Shown here one piece after another: positions 46,519 to 57,039 of a stretch of 64,000 nt of DNA; within the stretch, counting starts at the first letter, position 1; every line of letters begins with the position of its first letter. The notes under the pieces are model-generated. The model saw nothing but the letters and a program-made list of their open reading frames with translations, did not search any database and was not told the DNA's origin. Both the position numbers and the translations under genes were made by a program. Source of the DNA: Geomonas edaphica (GTDB lineage: Bacteria; Desulfobacterota; Desulfuromonadia; Geobacterales; Geobacteraceae); contig NZ_SSYB01000005.1 of the NCBI RefSeq assembly GCF_004917075.1, positions 434,001 to 498,000 of the forward strand, read 5' to 3'.

Positions 46519-46710
46519 TTACGAAACCATTTCGCAGTCGTCCTCAGGCCAGCTGTCGAGGCTGCCGTCGGAAAGTTCCACCTGGACGGTGTCCCCCTCG
46601 ATGGTGCAGCCGTAGCTCAGACCGGTTTCGCCGGTCTTCTTGTTACGCACCTGTACCCGCTGCTCCTTTCTTTCCGTGGTATCACAAATCTCCGAATGTA
46701 CCCGTTTCAT
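46519..46710 (-). CDS. Small conserved-looking hypothetical protein
   Basis: This 63-residue protein, MKRVHSEICD through a Trp-containing acidic end (SWPEDDCEMVS), has alternating beta-strand pattern (QVRNKKTGETGLSYGC, DTVQVELSDGSLDSW) and resembles a small SH3-like or beta-barrel fold. GGAGG lies upstream of the ATG and a hairpin terminator lies downstream, which together support a real gene. Function unknown. Confidence 0.6.
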   Translation of the reverse strand: MKRVHSEICDTTERKEQRVQVRNKKTGETGLSYGCTIEGDTVQVELSDGSLDSWPEDDCEMVS

Positions 46711-46763
46711 GGTAGCCTCCTGAGTCGTTGTTCTAATGATAGCAACGTCGAAGCGCTATGCAA

Positions 46764-48353
<1,590 letters not shown>

Positions 48354-48435
48354 TGCTCCCTCCTTCTCATTGGATCTGCGACAAGATTAAAAGATAACAG
48401 GGGCAGGTCTGTTTGCAACCTGGGCGGCAATGAGA

Positions 48436-48475
48436 AAGGGCCCCGGTCTTTCGACCGGGGCCCTTCGTTGTTGCA
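48436..48475 (-). terminator. Terminator after the GTP-type PEPCK gene
   Basis: A perfect 13-bp stem AAGGGCCCCGGTC / GACCGGGGCCCTT with loop TTTC lies between the pckG stop and the pckA start, suggesting separate transcripts. Confidence 0.85.
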
Positions 48476-48491
48476 TCGGTTTTTCAACGCG

Positions 48492-50351
48492 TTAGTCGTT
48501 GAAGCCTTCCTCCGGGGTCAGCGGGTTGAACTGCTCCCAGTGCTCCGGGGAGCGCCACAGGCCGGAAAGGATCATCTCGCGGATGTGGAGGAACTCCTTC
48601 GGGAGGCGGTCGTACATCTTCACGAAGAGCTCCTCGTGGGAGAGGATCTCCTCCTTCCAGACGTCACGGTCGATGGACATGAGCTCGTGGTACTGCTCGC
48701 GGGAGACGTCGTTCAGGCCGGTCCAGTCGATGTCCTCGTAGCGCGGCATCCAGCCGAGCGGGCTCTCAACGGAGGCGCCGCGGCCGTTGGCGCGGTCGGC
48801 GATCCACTTCAAAACGCGCATGTTCTCGCCGAAGCCCGGCCAGAGGAACTTGCCGTTGGCGTCTTTTCTGAACCAGTTGACGGAGAAGATGCGCGGCGGG
48901 TTCGGGGTGGTGCGACCGACCTGCAGCCAGTGGTTGAAGTAGTCCGCCACGTGGTAGCCGGTGAACGGCAGCATCGCGAACGGGTCGCGGCGCACGTTGC
49001 CGATGGCGCCGACCGCGGCAGCGGTGGTCTCGCTACCCATGGTGGCGGCCAAGTACACGCCGTAGCTCCAGTTGAAGGCCTGGTACACGAGCGGGATCAC
49101 GTTGTTGCGGCGGCCGCCGAACACGAACGCCTTCATCGGCACGCCCTTCGGGTCTTCCCACGCGGGGTCGATGGAGGGGCACTGGGAAGCCGGGGAGGTG
49201 AAGCGGGAGTTCGGGTGCGCGGCGTTCCTGCCGCACCCTGCGGTCCACGCGTTGCCCTGCCAGTCGGTGAGCTTCGCGGGGGCCTCGTCGGTCATCCCTT
49301 CCCACCAGACGTCGCCGTCTTCGGTGAGTGCGACGTTGGTGAAGATGGTGTTCTTCGCGCAGGAGTGCATCGCGTTCGGGTTGGACTTGAACGAGGTGCC
49401 CGGGGCCACGCCGAAGAAGCCCGCTTCCGGGTTGATGGCGTAGAGCTGGCCGTCGGGGCCGGGCTTGATCCAGGCGATGTCGTCGCCGACGGTGGAGATC
49501 TTGTAGCCGCTCTGCTTGAAGTGGTCGGGCGGGACCAGCATGGAGAGGTTGGTCTTGCCGCAGGCGCTCGGGAAGGCGGCGCCCAGGTAGGTCTTCTCCC
49601 CTTCCGGGGTCTCGATGCCGAGGATCAGCATGTGCTCCGCGAGCCACCCTTCGTCCTTGGCGATCTTGGAGGCGATCCTCAGGGCAAGGCATTTCTTGCC
49701 GAGAAGGGCGTTGCCGCCGTAGCCGGAACCGAAGGACCAGATGGAGCGCTCCTCCGGGAAGTGAACGATGTACTTCTCTTTGTTGCACGGCCAGGGCACG
49801 TCTTTCTGGCCCGCGGCGAGCGGTGCGCCGACGGAGTGGAGGCAGGGGACGAACTCGCCGTTCTCACCCAGGATGTCGATGACCTTCTTGCCCATGCGGG
49901 TCATGATCTTCATGTTGACCGCGACGTAGGCGGAGTCGGAGATCTCAACGCCGATCTTGGCGATGTTGGAGCCCAAGGGACCCATGGAGAAGGGGATGAC
50001 GTACATGGTGCGACCCTTCATGCAGCCGGTGAAGAGGCCGGTCAGGGTCTTCTTCATCTCTTTCGGGGGCGTCCAGTTGTTGGTCGGGCCTGCGTCCTGT
50101 TTCGCGATGGAGCAGATGAAGGTGCGGTCTTCGACGCGTGCGACGTCGCCGGGGTCGGACCAAGCGAGGTAGCTGTTCGGACGCTTCTCCGGGTTCAGCT
50201 TCTTGAAGGTGCCCCCCTTGACGAGCTGCTCGCAGAGGCTGTCGTACTCCGCCTCGCTGCCGTCACACCAGTGGATCTGGTCCGGCTGGCACATCTCTGC
50301 CACTTCCTTCACCCAGGCCAGCAGTTGCTTGTTCTTTACTTCGTAACTCAT
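48492..50351 (-). CDS. pckG: GTP-dependent phosphoenolpyruvate carboxykinase
   Basis: This 619-residue enzyme makes PEP from oxaloacetate with GTP. Family motifs are [26 protein letters not shown], the reactive-Cys P-loop region [23 protein letters not shown], and [19 protein letters not shown] near the C-terminus. I use the ATG at 50351, with AGGAGGG 7 nt upstream, because the family N-terminus ([12 protein letters not shown]) starts there. A second in-frame ATG at 50432 also has a strong GGAGGG site and would add 27 residues. It lies next to the ATP-dependent pckA. Confidence 0.95.
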   Translation of the reverse strand: MSYEVKNKQLLAWVKEVAEMCQPDQIHWCDGSEAEYDSLCEQLVKGGTFKKLNPEKRPNSYLAWSDPGDVARVEDRTFICSIAKQDAGPTNNWTPPKEMKKTLTGLFTGCMKGRTMYVIPFSMGPLGSNIAKIGVEISDSAYVAVNMKIMTRMGKKVIDILGENGEFVPCLHSVGAPLAAGQKDVPWPCNKEKYIVHFPEERSIWSFGSGYGGNALLGKKCLALRIASKIAKDEGWLAEHMLILGIETPEGEKTYLGAAFPSACGKTNLSMLVPPDHFKQSGYKISTVGDDIAWIKPGPDGQLYAINPEAGFFGVAPGTSFKSNPNAMHSCAKNTIFTNVALTEDGDVWWEGMTDEAPAKLTDWQGNAWTAGCGRNAAHPNSRFTSPASQCPSIDPAWEDPKGVPMKAFVFGGRRNNVIPLVYQAFNWSYGVYLAATMGSETTAAAVGAIGNVRRDPFAMLPFTGYHVADYFNHWLQVGRTTPNPPRIFSVNWFRKDANGKFLWPGFGENMRVLKWIADRANGRGASVESPLGWMPRYEDIDWTGLNDVSREQYHELMSIDRDVWKEEILSHEELFVKMYDRLPKEFLHIREMILSGLWRSPEHWEQFNPLTPEEGFND

Positions 50352-50876
50352 GCCTATTCCCTCCTTTGGGTATTTCGACGCGATAACACGTGACGCTAAT
50401 GTCTCTTGGGTGTTGCTGATCATCGTTTCCATGGGTCACCCTCCTTCGCCTAAGTGGCGGAAGACCGAGAGGAGACGGCGGGGTGCAAACGTATCCGCTG
50501 CCGGAATTTCCGGTCGGTCTGCTGTTTGATGTTCTTTACTGCGTTCGATTTTCGGGACTGTGATGACTGAGAACTGCGGGATTGCAGGGACCTCTGGTGC
50601 GGGGGATGTTGCAGTGAGTCCTCGCCCTGTGTCTTGTTCTTCCGTCTTCTTCACTGTGCCTTGCTGCTGCGAGTCGCCCGTTATTGCCGGGGAACCTTAT
50701 GCCTTTGCTGCATCGAACGTCTGTCTTTTCACCTCCTCGTTTTGTAGTTTTAATTATCGCACTGTAACACAGCGTACAATGAAAGCAAGTTCTAAACGGC
50801 TCGGCGCCCCAATTGACAGGCTGAGGCGGTCTGTTAGACTTTTGCGGTCCCAGAACAGATACCGAGGGGGTGTTTA
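50352..50876. other. Long upstream region of pckG and rubredoxin
   Basis: This 525-bp divergent region has no confident gene. On the minus strand a GTG-started frame (50732 to 50436) with GAGGAG directly before it is interrupted by TAA at 50697-50699; it could be a dead small gene or chance. GATAAT (50758-50753, minus) 15 nt after TTGTAC is a weak promoter candidate for pckG. The rubredoxin promoter candidate lies at 50813-50840. Confidence 0.3.
50813..50840 (+). promoter_or_regulatory. Candidate promoter for rubredoxin
   Basis: TTGACA (50813-50818) and TAGACT (50835-50840, 4 of 6 consensus matches) are 16 nt apart and lie 36 nt before the ATG, with a GAGGGGG ribosome-binding site downstream. 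Confidence 0.5.
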
Positions 50877-51035
50877 ATGGAGCCTTACATCTGCACCGTA
50901 TGCCAGTATGTCTATGACCCTTACGTCGGCGACCCCGACAACGGCGTGCCGCCGGGAACACCCTTCGCGGACCTGCCGGACGACTGGGTATGTCCCATCT
51001 GCGGCGTCGGCAAGGAGGCCTTCGAGCCTGAGTAA
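50877..51035 (+). CDS. Rubredoxin
   Basis: This 52-residue one-iron electron carrier has the two Cys pairs C6-x2-C9 and C39-x2-C42 that bind the Fe(SCys)4 centre. It also has the family motifs [20 protein letters not shown] and a final KEAFEPE. It probably supplies electrons in oxygen or peroxide detoxification, or to other cytoplasmic partners; no partner gene is adjacent. It has its own promoter candidate, a GAGGGGG ribosome-binding site and a hairpin terminator, so it is a single-gene unit. It is divergent from pckG and convergent with the aminotransferase gene. Confidence 0.96.
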   Translation: MEPYICTVCQYVYDPYVGDPDNGVPPGTPFADLPDDWVCPICGVGKEAFEPE

Positions 51036-51045
51036 AGCATTTAAA

Positions 51046-51075
51046 AAGGGGGGGAGCTGAACTGCTCCCCCCCTT
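51046..51075. terminator. Bidirectional terminator between convergent genes
   Basis: A 12-bp stem AAGGGGGGGAGC / GCTCCCCCCCTT with loop TGAACT lies between the rubredoxin and aminotransferase stops. Confidence 0.85.
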
Positions 51076-51081
51076 CGTCTG

Positions 51082-52152
51082 TTAGAGACCCTGCAGGATC
51101 CCCTCCAATTCGGTTGTAATCTGTTTGAGATCTTCCAACTGCATGTCGCCCATGTGGGCCACGCGGAAGGTCTTCCCTTTCAGTTTCCCGTAGCCGTCGT
51201 CGAACGCAATGCCGCGCTCACCCAACTGTTTCTTCACAAGGCCCAGGTCCACGCCGCGGTCGTTGGTCGCGCAGGTGAGGGTGACGGAGCGGTACCCTTC
51301 GGCTGGAAGGATGCCGAAGCCCTTCTCCCCAACCCAGGCGCGCATGAAGTCGGCCATATCCTGGTGACGCTGCCAGCGTTTCTCCAGTCCTTCGGCGAAG
51401 ATCCTCTCCAGCTGCAGGTCCATGGCGTAAATGAGCGAGATGCACGGGGTGGACGGGGTGTTGTCCTTCTCGTCGGCGGCGAGGAATTCCAGGAAGTCGA
51501 AGTAGTAGCCGCGCCCCGGGACGTTCTTCGCGCGCTCCAGCGCCTTCTCGCTTGCGGTGAAGACGGCGAGGCCCGGCGGTAGGGCGAAGGCCTTTTGCAC
51601 CCCGAAGACGCAGCAGTCTATCCCGATCTCGTCGATGGGGATGTTGAGTGCGCTCATCGAGGATACCGTGTCGACGATGGAGACGACGTCCGGGTACTTC
51701 TTGAGCACCTCGCCGATCTCGAAGAGCGGGCTCATGGTGCCGGTGGACGTTTCGTTGTGGATGAGGGTGATGGCGTCGTACTTGCCGGTGGCAAGTGCTG
51801 CGTCGACCATCTCGGGGGTGATCGGCTGTCCCCACTCGGCCTTGAAGGCGTCCGCCTCCTTGCCGCAGGAAAGGGTGACCTTGTGCCACTTGTCGGAGAA
51901 GGCGCCGTTGCAGAAGTTCGCGCAGCGCCTGCCGACGAGGTTGCGTACCGCACCTTCCATGGCGCCGAAGGCGCTCGAGGTGGAGAGGAACACTTTGTCG
52001 GAGGTGGACATGAGCCGCTTCAGCTTATCGGTGACGCCCTTGTGCAGGCGGGCGTACTCCGGCATGCGGTGGCCGATCATCGGGGTTGCCATGGCCTGGA
52101 GGATCTCCGGGCTCACCTCGATCGGTCCGGGGATATACAGCTTCTTGTGCAT
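51082..52152 (-). CDS. Class V aminotransferase (alanine-glyoxylate / serine-pyruvate type)
   Basis: This 356-residue PLP enzyme of COG0075 has YIPGPIEVSPEIL and HRMPEYARLH at the N-terminus, STSSAFGAMEGAVRNL, HNETSTGTMSPL, DTVSSMSALNI and the PLP-Lys segment CVFGVQKAFALPPGL. Such enzymes transaminate serine, alanine or glyoxylate, and some act as phosphoserine aminotransferases in anaerobes; the substrate here is not certain. I start at 52152 (MHKKLYIPGP) with GGAG 6 nt upstream; the longer frame to 52236 is not supported. Confidence 0.88.
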   Translation of the reverse strand: MHKKLYIPGPIEVSPEILQAMATPMIGHRMPEYARLHKGVTDKLKRLMSTSDKVFLSTSSAFGAMEGAVRNLVGRRCANFCNGAFSDKWHKVTLSCGKEADAFKAEWGQPITPEMVDAALATGKYDAITLIHNETSTGTMSPLFEIGEVLKKYPDVVSIVDTVSSMSALNIPIDEIGIDCCVFGVQKAFALPPGLAVFTASEKALERAKNVPGRGYYFDFLEFLAADEKDNTPSTPCISLIYAMDLQLERIFAEGLEKRWQRHQDMADFMRAWVGEKGFGILPAEGYRSVTLTCATNDRGVDLGLVKKQLGERGIAFDDGYGKLKGKTFRVAHMGDMQLEDLKQITTELEGILQGL

Positions 52153-52334
52153 GTAGGGCTCCGTTCCTGAAGTTTTAGAGATCTTGCCGGCAGCGTGCGG
52201 CGGGAGGGCGGGGTAGGGCGTGAACGACCGACACAACGGGGTTCAGTCCTGCTGCAGGCGGATCGCCAACCTAGCAGATTCCGCTTGCAATGTCAATTCT
52301 CGCGCACGGGAAAAGGAGGCTGTTTTGGGTGAGG

Positions 52335-52637
52335 TCAACGTCCTATTTTAAGCAGTCTCTCGCTGCGCCATACCATGACAACGCGGATGTGGTTGCTGTC
52401 GATGCGGTACACGATACGAAAAGGAGAAGAGATGATTTCTCTTAGATAGGGCAGATTGAATTCGGGGACGACGCGTCCGCTTTGAGGAAAGGATGAAATC
52501 CGTTCTATGGATGCCATTAACTGATTAATGATCTTGTCAGCAATTTCCGGCACCTTCCGATCGCGGTACCACTCGCGGATTTCTTCGAGGTCTTCAACCG
52601 CTGATGCAGCGAAGGTGATGGCGTATTTCGCCGGCAC
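52335..52637 (-). CDS. RelE/ParE-family toxin
   Basis: This 100-residue toxin has the ParE/RelE pattern: YAITFAASAVEDLEEIREWY, a central helix with IERISSFPQSGRVVPEF, LREIISSPFRIVYRI and the C-terminal VMVWRSERLL. Family members inhibit gyrase (ParE) or cleave mRNA (RelE), and the sequence alone does not decide which. It lies 2 nt after the Phd-type antitoxin stop in the usual antitoxin-first order and appears intact. Confidence 0.9.
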   Translation of the reverse strand: MPAKYAITFAASAVEDLEEIREWYRDRKVPEIADKIINQLMASIERISSFPQSGRVVPEFNLPYLREIISSPFRIVYRIDSNHIRVVMVWRSERLLKIGR

Positions 52638-52639
52638 GA

Positions 52640-52912
52640 TCAGGCAATTCCCAGGCGCTTCTTAACTTCGGCCAGATCCAACTCACGCCCTTGTTCCAGG
52701 TCCATCAGTCCATGAACCACACTCCGAAGGAAGGCACGCTCCTCGGTGTCGGCTTCGTAATCCTCAAGGGACTGAACGACGGCCACAGCACGTCCCCTGC
52801 TGGTGAGCAGAACGGGGCGATGTGTTTTGTCCATGCGACTTACCACCTTCCCCGGACTTGCTTTCAGGTCGCTTAGTGCCACTACGTCCTGCGATAATTC
52901 CACTTTTGCCAT
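52640..52912 (-). CDS. Phd/YefM-family antitoxin
   Basis: This 90-residue antitoxin has the N-terminal Phd/YefM DNA-binding domain: [20 protein letters not shown], then [22 protein letters not shown]. The C-terminal toxin-binding tail is [25 protein letters not shown] precedes the ATG at 52912. With the ParE/RelE toxin it should form an autoregulated module. Its 5' side directly abuts remains of a higA gene. Confidence 0.9.
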   Translation of the reverse strand: MAKVELSQDVVALSDLKASPGKVVSRMDKTHRPVLLTSRGRAVAVVQSLEDYEADTEERAFLRSVVHGLMDLEQGRELDLAEVKKRLGIA

Positions 52913-52964
52913 GTTCTCCTCCATCTGCCTCAACACTGGTGCCGATAATAGCATCTGCCGTAGC

Positions 52965-53092
52965 TTCGTTCAAGCGGCGGGGGGTGACGCCGATGTCTTT
53001 GGCAAGTCGGTACTGGGTGATCCCCATCGGTTGCAAGAACTCGGCAAGAAGGATCTCGCCGGGGTGTATCGGGGGAAATCTCTCGTGTTCAT
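52965..53092 (-). pseudogene. Truncated, frameshifted higA antitoxin
   Basis: A GGAGG-preceded ATG at 53092 opens MNTRDF. After a five-C run (53071-53075 as G on plus) the frame shifts, and one added C would give [19 protein letters not shown], then [19 protein letters not shown]. This is a near-perfect HigA helix-turn-helix N-terminus. Similarity stops at about 52965, where the Phd upstream region begins, so at least half the gene is missing. Confidence 0.75.
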
Positions 53093-53104
53093 CGCTAAGC
53101 CTCC

Positions 53105-53160
53105 TCAGTGGTAGTCAGTCGCGGCGCCTCCAGCTTATGCTTCCAGAGATATGGTGGTCA
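53105..53160 (-). pseudogene. Remnant of the 3' end of a higB toxin gene
   Basis: Immediately upstream of the higA start, one frame ends in Asp-Tyr-His-stop (53105-53116), the usual C-terminus of HigB toxins, at the expected distance. Upstream sequence does not continue as a HigB open frame, so only a scrap remains. Confidence 0.4.
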
Positions 53161-53356
53161 AGGGATATGCCCCCGCAGTGGGGCGTGCCGTTTGCCGCGT
53201 AAGCCCGTTGCCGACGGCCTTTTGAGAGCAAATTGTATATGTTGCTTATTGGTCGGCAAAATGTTAAACATACCGGTTAGCTGTTTAATACATTAAAACC
53301 GAAAGCGCGCGTTTTTTTAGCACCTTATGAATTGGCCCGCTTTCAGCCGGAAAAAC

Positions 53357-54679
53357 ATGAAACCTATTATTGCCATCGTCGGACGCCCGAACGTCGGGAA
53401 GTCCACCCTCTTCAACAGGCTGGTCGGGCGCCGTAAGGCGATGGTCGACGACATGCCCGGGGTCACCCGGGATCGTAACTACGCCGAAGTGAACCGCTTC
53501 GACATCCCCTTCATACTGGTCGACACCGGCGGTTTCGAGCCGGAGACCTCTGACAAGCTTTTGCAGCAGATGCGGGAGCAGTCCCGCTTCGCCATGGAAG
53601 AGGCGGACCTGATCCTCTTCATTATGGACGCCCGCGACGGGCTCACCCCTGCGGACCGGGACGTCGTGGACATGCTGCGGCGCATCAACAAGCCGGTCTT
53701 CCACATCATCAACAAGGTGGACGGCGAGAAGCAGGAGGCGAACGCAGGCGACTTTTACTCCCTCGGCGTCGACCACGTCCACACCATCTCCGCCGAACAT
53801 AACCGCGGCGTGGGCGACCTGATGGACGAGGTGCTGGCCGCTCTTCCCTACAACCGGGAGAAGGATGAGGACGAGGAGATCACGAGGATCGCCGTGGTGG
53901 GGCGCCCGAACGTCGGGAAGTCCACCCTGGTGAATCGTCTCCTGGGATACGAGCGCGTTGTGGCGAACCCCACCGCCGGCACCACGAGGGACGCGGTCGA
54001 CACCCGCTTCACCGTTAACAAGAAGCCGTACCTCTTGATCGACACCGCCGGCATCCGCCGCAAGGGGAAGACGGTCGAGAAGGTGGAGAAGTACTCGGTC
54101 ATGGACGCCTTGCGCTCCATCGAGCGGGCGGACGTGGTGCTCATCGTGCTGAACGCCGAGGAAGGGGTTACCGAGCAGGACACGAAGATCGCCGGTTATG
54201 CCTACGAGGCGGGACGCGGCTGCATCTTCGTCGTCAACAAGTGGGACACCCTGCAAAAGGACAACTCCAGCATAGTGAAGTTCACCGACGACATCCGCCG
54301 TCATTTCAAGTATCTACCCTTCGCACCGATCCTTTTCATCTCGGCGGAAACCGGTCAGCGCACCGGCAAGATCATCACCGAGGTGGACCGGGTCATGGAG
54401 CAGTACTGCAAGAGGGTCCCGACCGGCGAGCTGAACCGGATCTTCAACCAGGCCGTGGACGAGAATCACGCACCGCTTGACGGCGGCAGAAGGGTGAAGT
54501 TTTACTATGCGACCCAGGTAGGGGTGAAACCTCCTTCCTTTGTCATCTTCACCAACCGCCCGGAGGGGATTCATTTTTCCTATGAGCGGTACATCATGAA
54601 CCGTTTTAGAGAGGCTTTCTGTTTCGACGGGACTCCATTGAAACTCATTTTCCGTGGCAGAGACAAGAAAGATACCTAA
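53357..54679 (+). CDS. der: Ribosome-assembly GTPase Der (EngA)
   Basis: This 440-residue tandem GTPase is needed for 50S ribosome assembly. Two G domains each have GRPNVGKST (about residues 8 and 182), with [10 protein letters not shown] and AGTTRDAVD switch regions, DTGG and DTAGIR G3 motifs, and NKVD and NKWD G4 motifs. A C-terminal KH-like domain ends in [12 protein letters not shown] start at 53357 ([12 protein letters not shown]); the upstream ATG at 53327 has no ribosome-binding site. The AT-rich 53240-53330 region probably holds the promoter. Confidence 0.96.
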   Translation: MKPIIAIVGRPNVGKSTLFNRLVGRRKAMVDDMPGVTRDRNYAEVNRFDIPFILVDTGGFEPETSDKLLQQMREQSRFAMEEADLILFIMDARDGLTPADRDVVDMLRRINKPVFHIINKVDGEKQEANAGDFYSLGVDHVHTISAEHNRGVGDLMDEVLAALPYNREKDEDEEITRIAVVGRPNVGKSTLVNRLLGYERVVANPTAGTTRDAVDTRFTVNKKPYLLIDTAGIRRKGKTVEKVEKYSVMDALRSIERADVVLIVLNAEEGVTEQDTKIAGYAYEAGRGCIFVVNKWDTLQKDNSSIVKFTDDIRRHFKYLPFAPILFISAETGQRTGKIITEVDRVMEQYCKRVPTGELNRIFNQAVDENHAPLDGGRRVKFYYATQVGVKPPSFVIFTNRPEGIHFSYERYIMNRFREAFCFDGTPLKLIFRGRDKKDT

Positions 54680-54757
54680 ATCATTCTTTACTTGGCCGAT
54701 ACGATGGTTTAGTATGATGCCTATTTTTAATCTACCCACGCACAGCGAGCGGCATCA

Positions 54758-56506
54758 ATGAGTCTAGTCGGCAATTTGGAAGATCTCGGACTTGGCGAGA
54801 TCCTGCAGATAGTCAGCCTGAGCAGAAGGTCCGGCGTTCTCACCCTGCAAAGCAGGGGACGGGAAGCCCGGGTGCTTTTCCGCAGCGGGCAGGTTATCCG
54901 CGCCATCTCGTCGACCTTCCAGCAGAACATTGGCGAGGTGCTGATCCAGCAGGGGGTAATCGACCTCGGCACCTTGAAGCGCGCGCTCAGCATCCAGGCC
55001 GACGAAGGATACACGCAACTGCTCGGCGCCATCATGGTGGACCGCTTCAACGTCAGCGCGGACGCCATCGAGACGGTGGTGCGCGAGCAGATCGAGAACG
55101 TGGTCTATTCGCTCTTCGCGTGGGCCGAGGGGACCTTCGAGTTCGAACTGCAGGAGATCGGCGAGGGGGACAGTACCCGGCTCGACCCGGTGCAGTTCAT
55201 GCTGCAGCAGGGGCTCAACCCGCAATACCTCGCCATGGAAGGGTCGCGCATCATCGACGAGCAGCGCCACCGCGGCGAGTCCGGCGAGGAGCACGATGAG
55301 GCCGTGGTGCACGACGAGTCGGTGGACTTCGCCTTCGACCTGCTCCAGGAGCCCGAACCGAGCCCCCCCGCGTCCCCTTTACCCCCCCCTGACGTACCCG
55401 CCTTCCAAGAGGAACCGCCCGCAGCGCCTATTCACGCGGCACCCCGCGAGCAGATAACCGCCACCTCGGCGGGAAAGCCGCTCGTGCTCGTGGACGACGA
55501 CCCTGCGACTCTCGCCGCGCTCACCGACCTGCTCACCGCACAGGGTTTTCGGGTGGAGGGGATGGACCGGGGCGAGGATGCCCTCATCCGTGTCGACTCG
55601 CTGTACCGTGACGGCGTGCGCCCGACGGTGCTCGTGGACCTGATCATGCCCCGCATGGACGGCACCGGCATCCTGGGCGGGCTGGAGCTTTTGGAGCTCG
55701 TGCGCAACAACTTCCCGGAGCTGCCGCTTCTGGGATTCTCAGACTTCCCCAACGACGAGGCGCAGCGCAAGATGCGCACCCTCGGCATACCGCTGCTTAT
55801 GAAGCCGTCGAAGGGCGACCTTGACGACGCGCTGGACATCTTCGCGCCCAGGCTGCAAAAGGCGCTGGAAAGTCTGGCCGCCGGGGAGGATACCGCCTTC
55901 ACCAGCGTCAACATCGGCGACGAGCTGAGGCTCGAGATGGGGGAAGAGCCGGCGCTTTCTGCGCCGCAGGTGAGCCAGAGCACCGGCATCTCGCAGTTGC
56001 GCGGCATGCTCGAGGAGCTCAACAACCCGCAGCTCGGCGGCGGGATCATCCTGCTCGTGCTTCGTTTCGCGGCGGAGTTCGTGAACCGCGCCGTGGTGCT
56101 TCTGGTCAAGAAGGAGACCATCCAGGGGCTCGGGCAGTTCGGCCTGCAGGACAGGGACGGGAGCGCCGATGCCAGGGTCAGGTCACTTTCAATACCGAGG
56201 GGGGAGCAGTCCCTCTTTACCCAGGTGCTCGAGACCCGTTTCCCCGTGAAAGGGGGAGTGGACGCCTCCGTCTGGAGCCATCACTTCCTTGAACAGCTTG
56301 GAGGCGGGCGCCCTGCGGAGTATTTCGTGGGGCCGATCGTGAGTGAAGGGAAGGTCGTAGCGGTCCTCTACGGTGACAATCTGCCGGAGGACAAGCCCGT
56401 TGGCGACACCGACTCGCTGGAGATATTCCTGAGTCAGGCGGGCATAGCGATGGAGAAGGCCCTCCTGCAGCGCAGGCTGCAGGAACAGGGACGAGGAGAA
56501 ATGTGA
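54758..56506 (+). CDS. DUF4388-receiver-GAF-like regulatory protein
   Basis: This 582-residue protein has an N-terminal DUF4388 (PATAN-like) domain (about 1-170; NLEDLGLGEILQIVSLSRRSGVL, LFRSGQVIRA). A Pro/Glu linker leads to a receiver domain (about 245-370) with VDDDPATLAAL, phospho-acceptor Asp in LVDLIMPRMDG and Lys in LMKPSKG. A C-terminal GAF-like domain (about 415-575) has FVGPIVSEGKVVAVLYGDN. Such proteins often serve delta-proteobacterial chemosensory systems. It is the first gene of the che cluster, with one base between its stop and the next GTG start. Confidence 0.85.
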   Translation: MSLVGNLEDLGLGEILQIVSLSRRSGVLTLQSRGREARVLFRSGQVIRAISSTFQQNIGEVLIQQGVIDLGTLKRALSIQADEGYTQLLGAIMVDRFNVSADAIETVVREQIENVVYSLFAWAEGTFEFELQEIGEGDSTRLDPVQFMLQQGLNPQYLAMEGSRIIDEQRHRGESGEEHDEAVVHDESVDFAFDLLQEPEPSPPASPLPPPDVPAFQEEPPAAPIHAAPREQITATSAGKPLVLVDDDPATLAALTDLLTAQGFRVEGMDRGEDALIRVDSLYRDGVRPTVLVDLIMPRMDGTGILGGLELLELVRNNFPELPLLGFSDFPNDEAQRKMRTLGIPLLMKPSKGDLDDALDIFAPRLQKALESLAAGEDTAFTSVNIGDELRLEMGEEPALSAPQVSQSTGISQLRGMLEELNNPQLGGGIILLVLRFAAEFVNRAVVLLVKKETIQGLGQFGLQDRDGSADARVRSLSIPRGEQSLFTQVLETRFPVKGGVDASVWSHHFLEQLGGGRPAEYFVGPIVSEGKVVAVLYGDNLPEDKPVGDTDSLEIFLSQAGIAMEKALLQRRLQEQGRGEM

Positions 56507-56507
56507 C

Positions 56508-56873
56508 GTGAAGAGGATACTCATAGCGGAAGATTCCAATACCATGCGTTCCATGCTGGTCTCCACCATAGACGAACTCGAGAAATACACCATCGTTGAG
56601 GCGGCGAGCGGGTTCGAGGCGTTGCGGCTTTTGCCGCGCGAGCAGGTGGACCTGATCATCACTGACATCAACATGCCCGACATCAACGGGCTGGAGCTGA
56701 TCAGCTACGTGCGCAACAACCCGAACTACCAGTCCATCCCGCTCTTCATCGTCTCCACCGAAAGCGGCGAGAAGGACCTGGAGAAGGGGCGCGCGCTCGG
56801 GGCGAACGAGTACCTAGTGAAGCCGTTTGACCCGGTGAAGCTGCAGGAACTGGTGCAGAAGTATCTCGGATAA
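56508..56873 (+). CDS. CheY-type response regulator
   Basis: This 121-residue single receiver has acidic residues E8/D9, phospho-acceptor D53 in ITDINMPD, Thr/Ser in FIVSTES and Lys in YLVKPFD. There is no output domain, as in CheY. The GTG start lies one base after the upstream stop, so it is translationally coupled. It is the probable output of the CheA encoded next, whose gene follows a 121-166 nt gap occupied by a heptamer-bounded repeat element. Confidence 0.92.
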   Translation: MKRILIAEDSNTMRSMLVSTIDELEKYTIVEAASGFEALRLLPREQVDLIITDINMPDINGLELISYVRNNPNYQSIPLFIVSTESGEKDLEKGRALGANEYLVKPFDPVKLQELVQKYLG

Positions 56874-56876
56874 GGC

Positions 56877-57020
56877 CGTTCTACGTTCAACGTTCCGCAT
56901 CGACTTGCCCGTGGCAAAGGGAGCGGCGACGGCTTCAGGAGTAATACGCAGACACGACAGTCTTAGACAGAACAGAAGGCCAAATCGAACGTTGAACGTT
57001 GAACGTTGAACGTTGAACGT
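56877..57020. repeat. Intergenic element bounded by inverted heptamer arrays (copy 2)
   Basis: The left arm (56877-56895) has CGTTCTA and CGTTCAA units. The right arm (56987-57020) is five tandem GAACGTT units (the last partial), the reverse complement type. The 91-bp core holds no gene. It starts 3 nt after the cheY stop and ends 19 nt before the cheA start, matching the layout at 5542-5680. Confidence 0.88.
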
Positions 57021-57039
57021 CAGTTGAGAGAAAGAGGCT

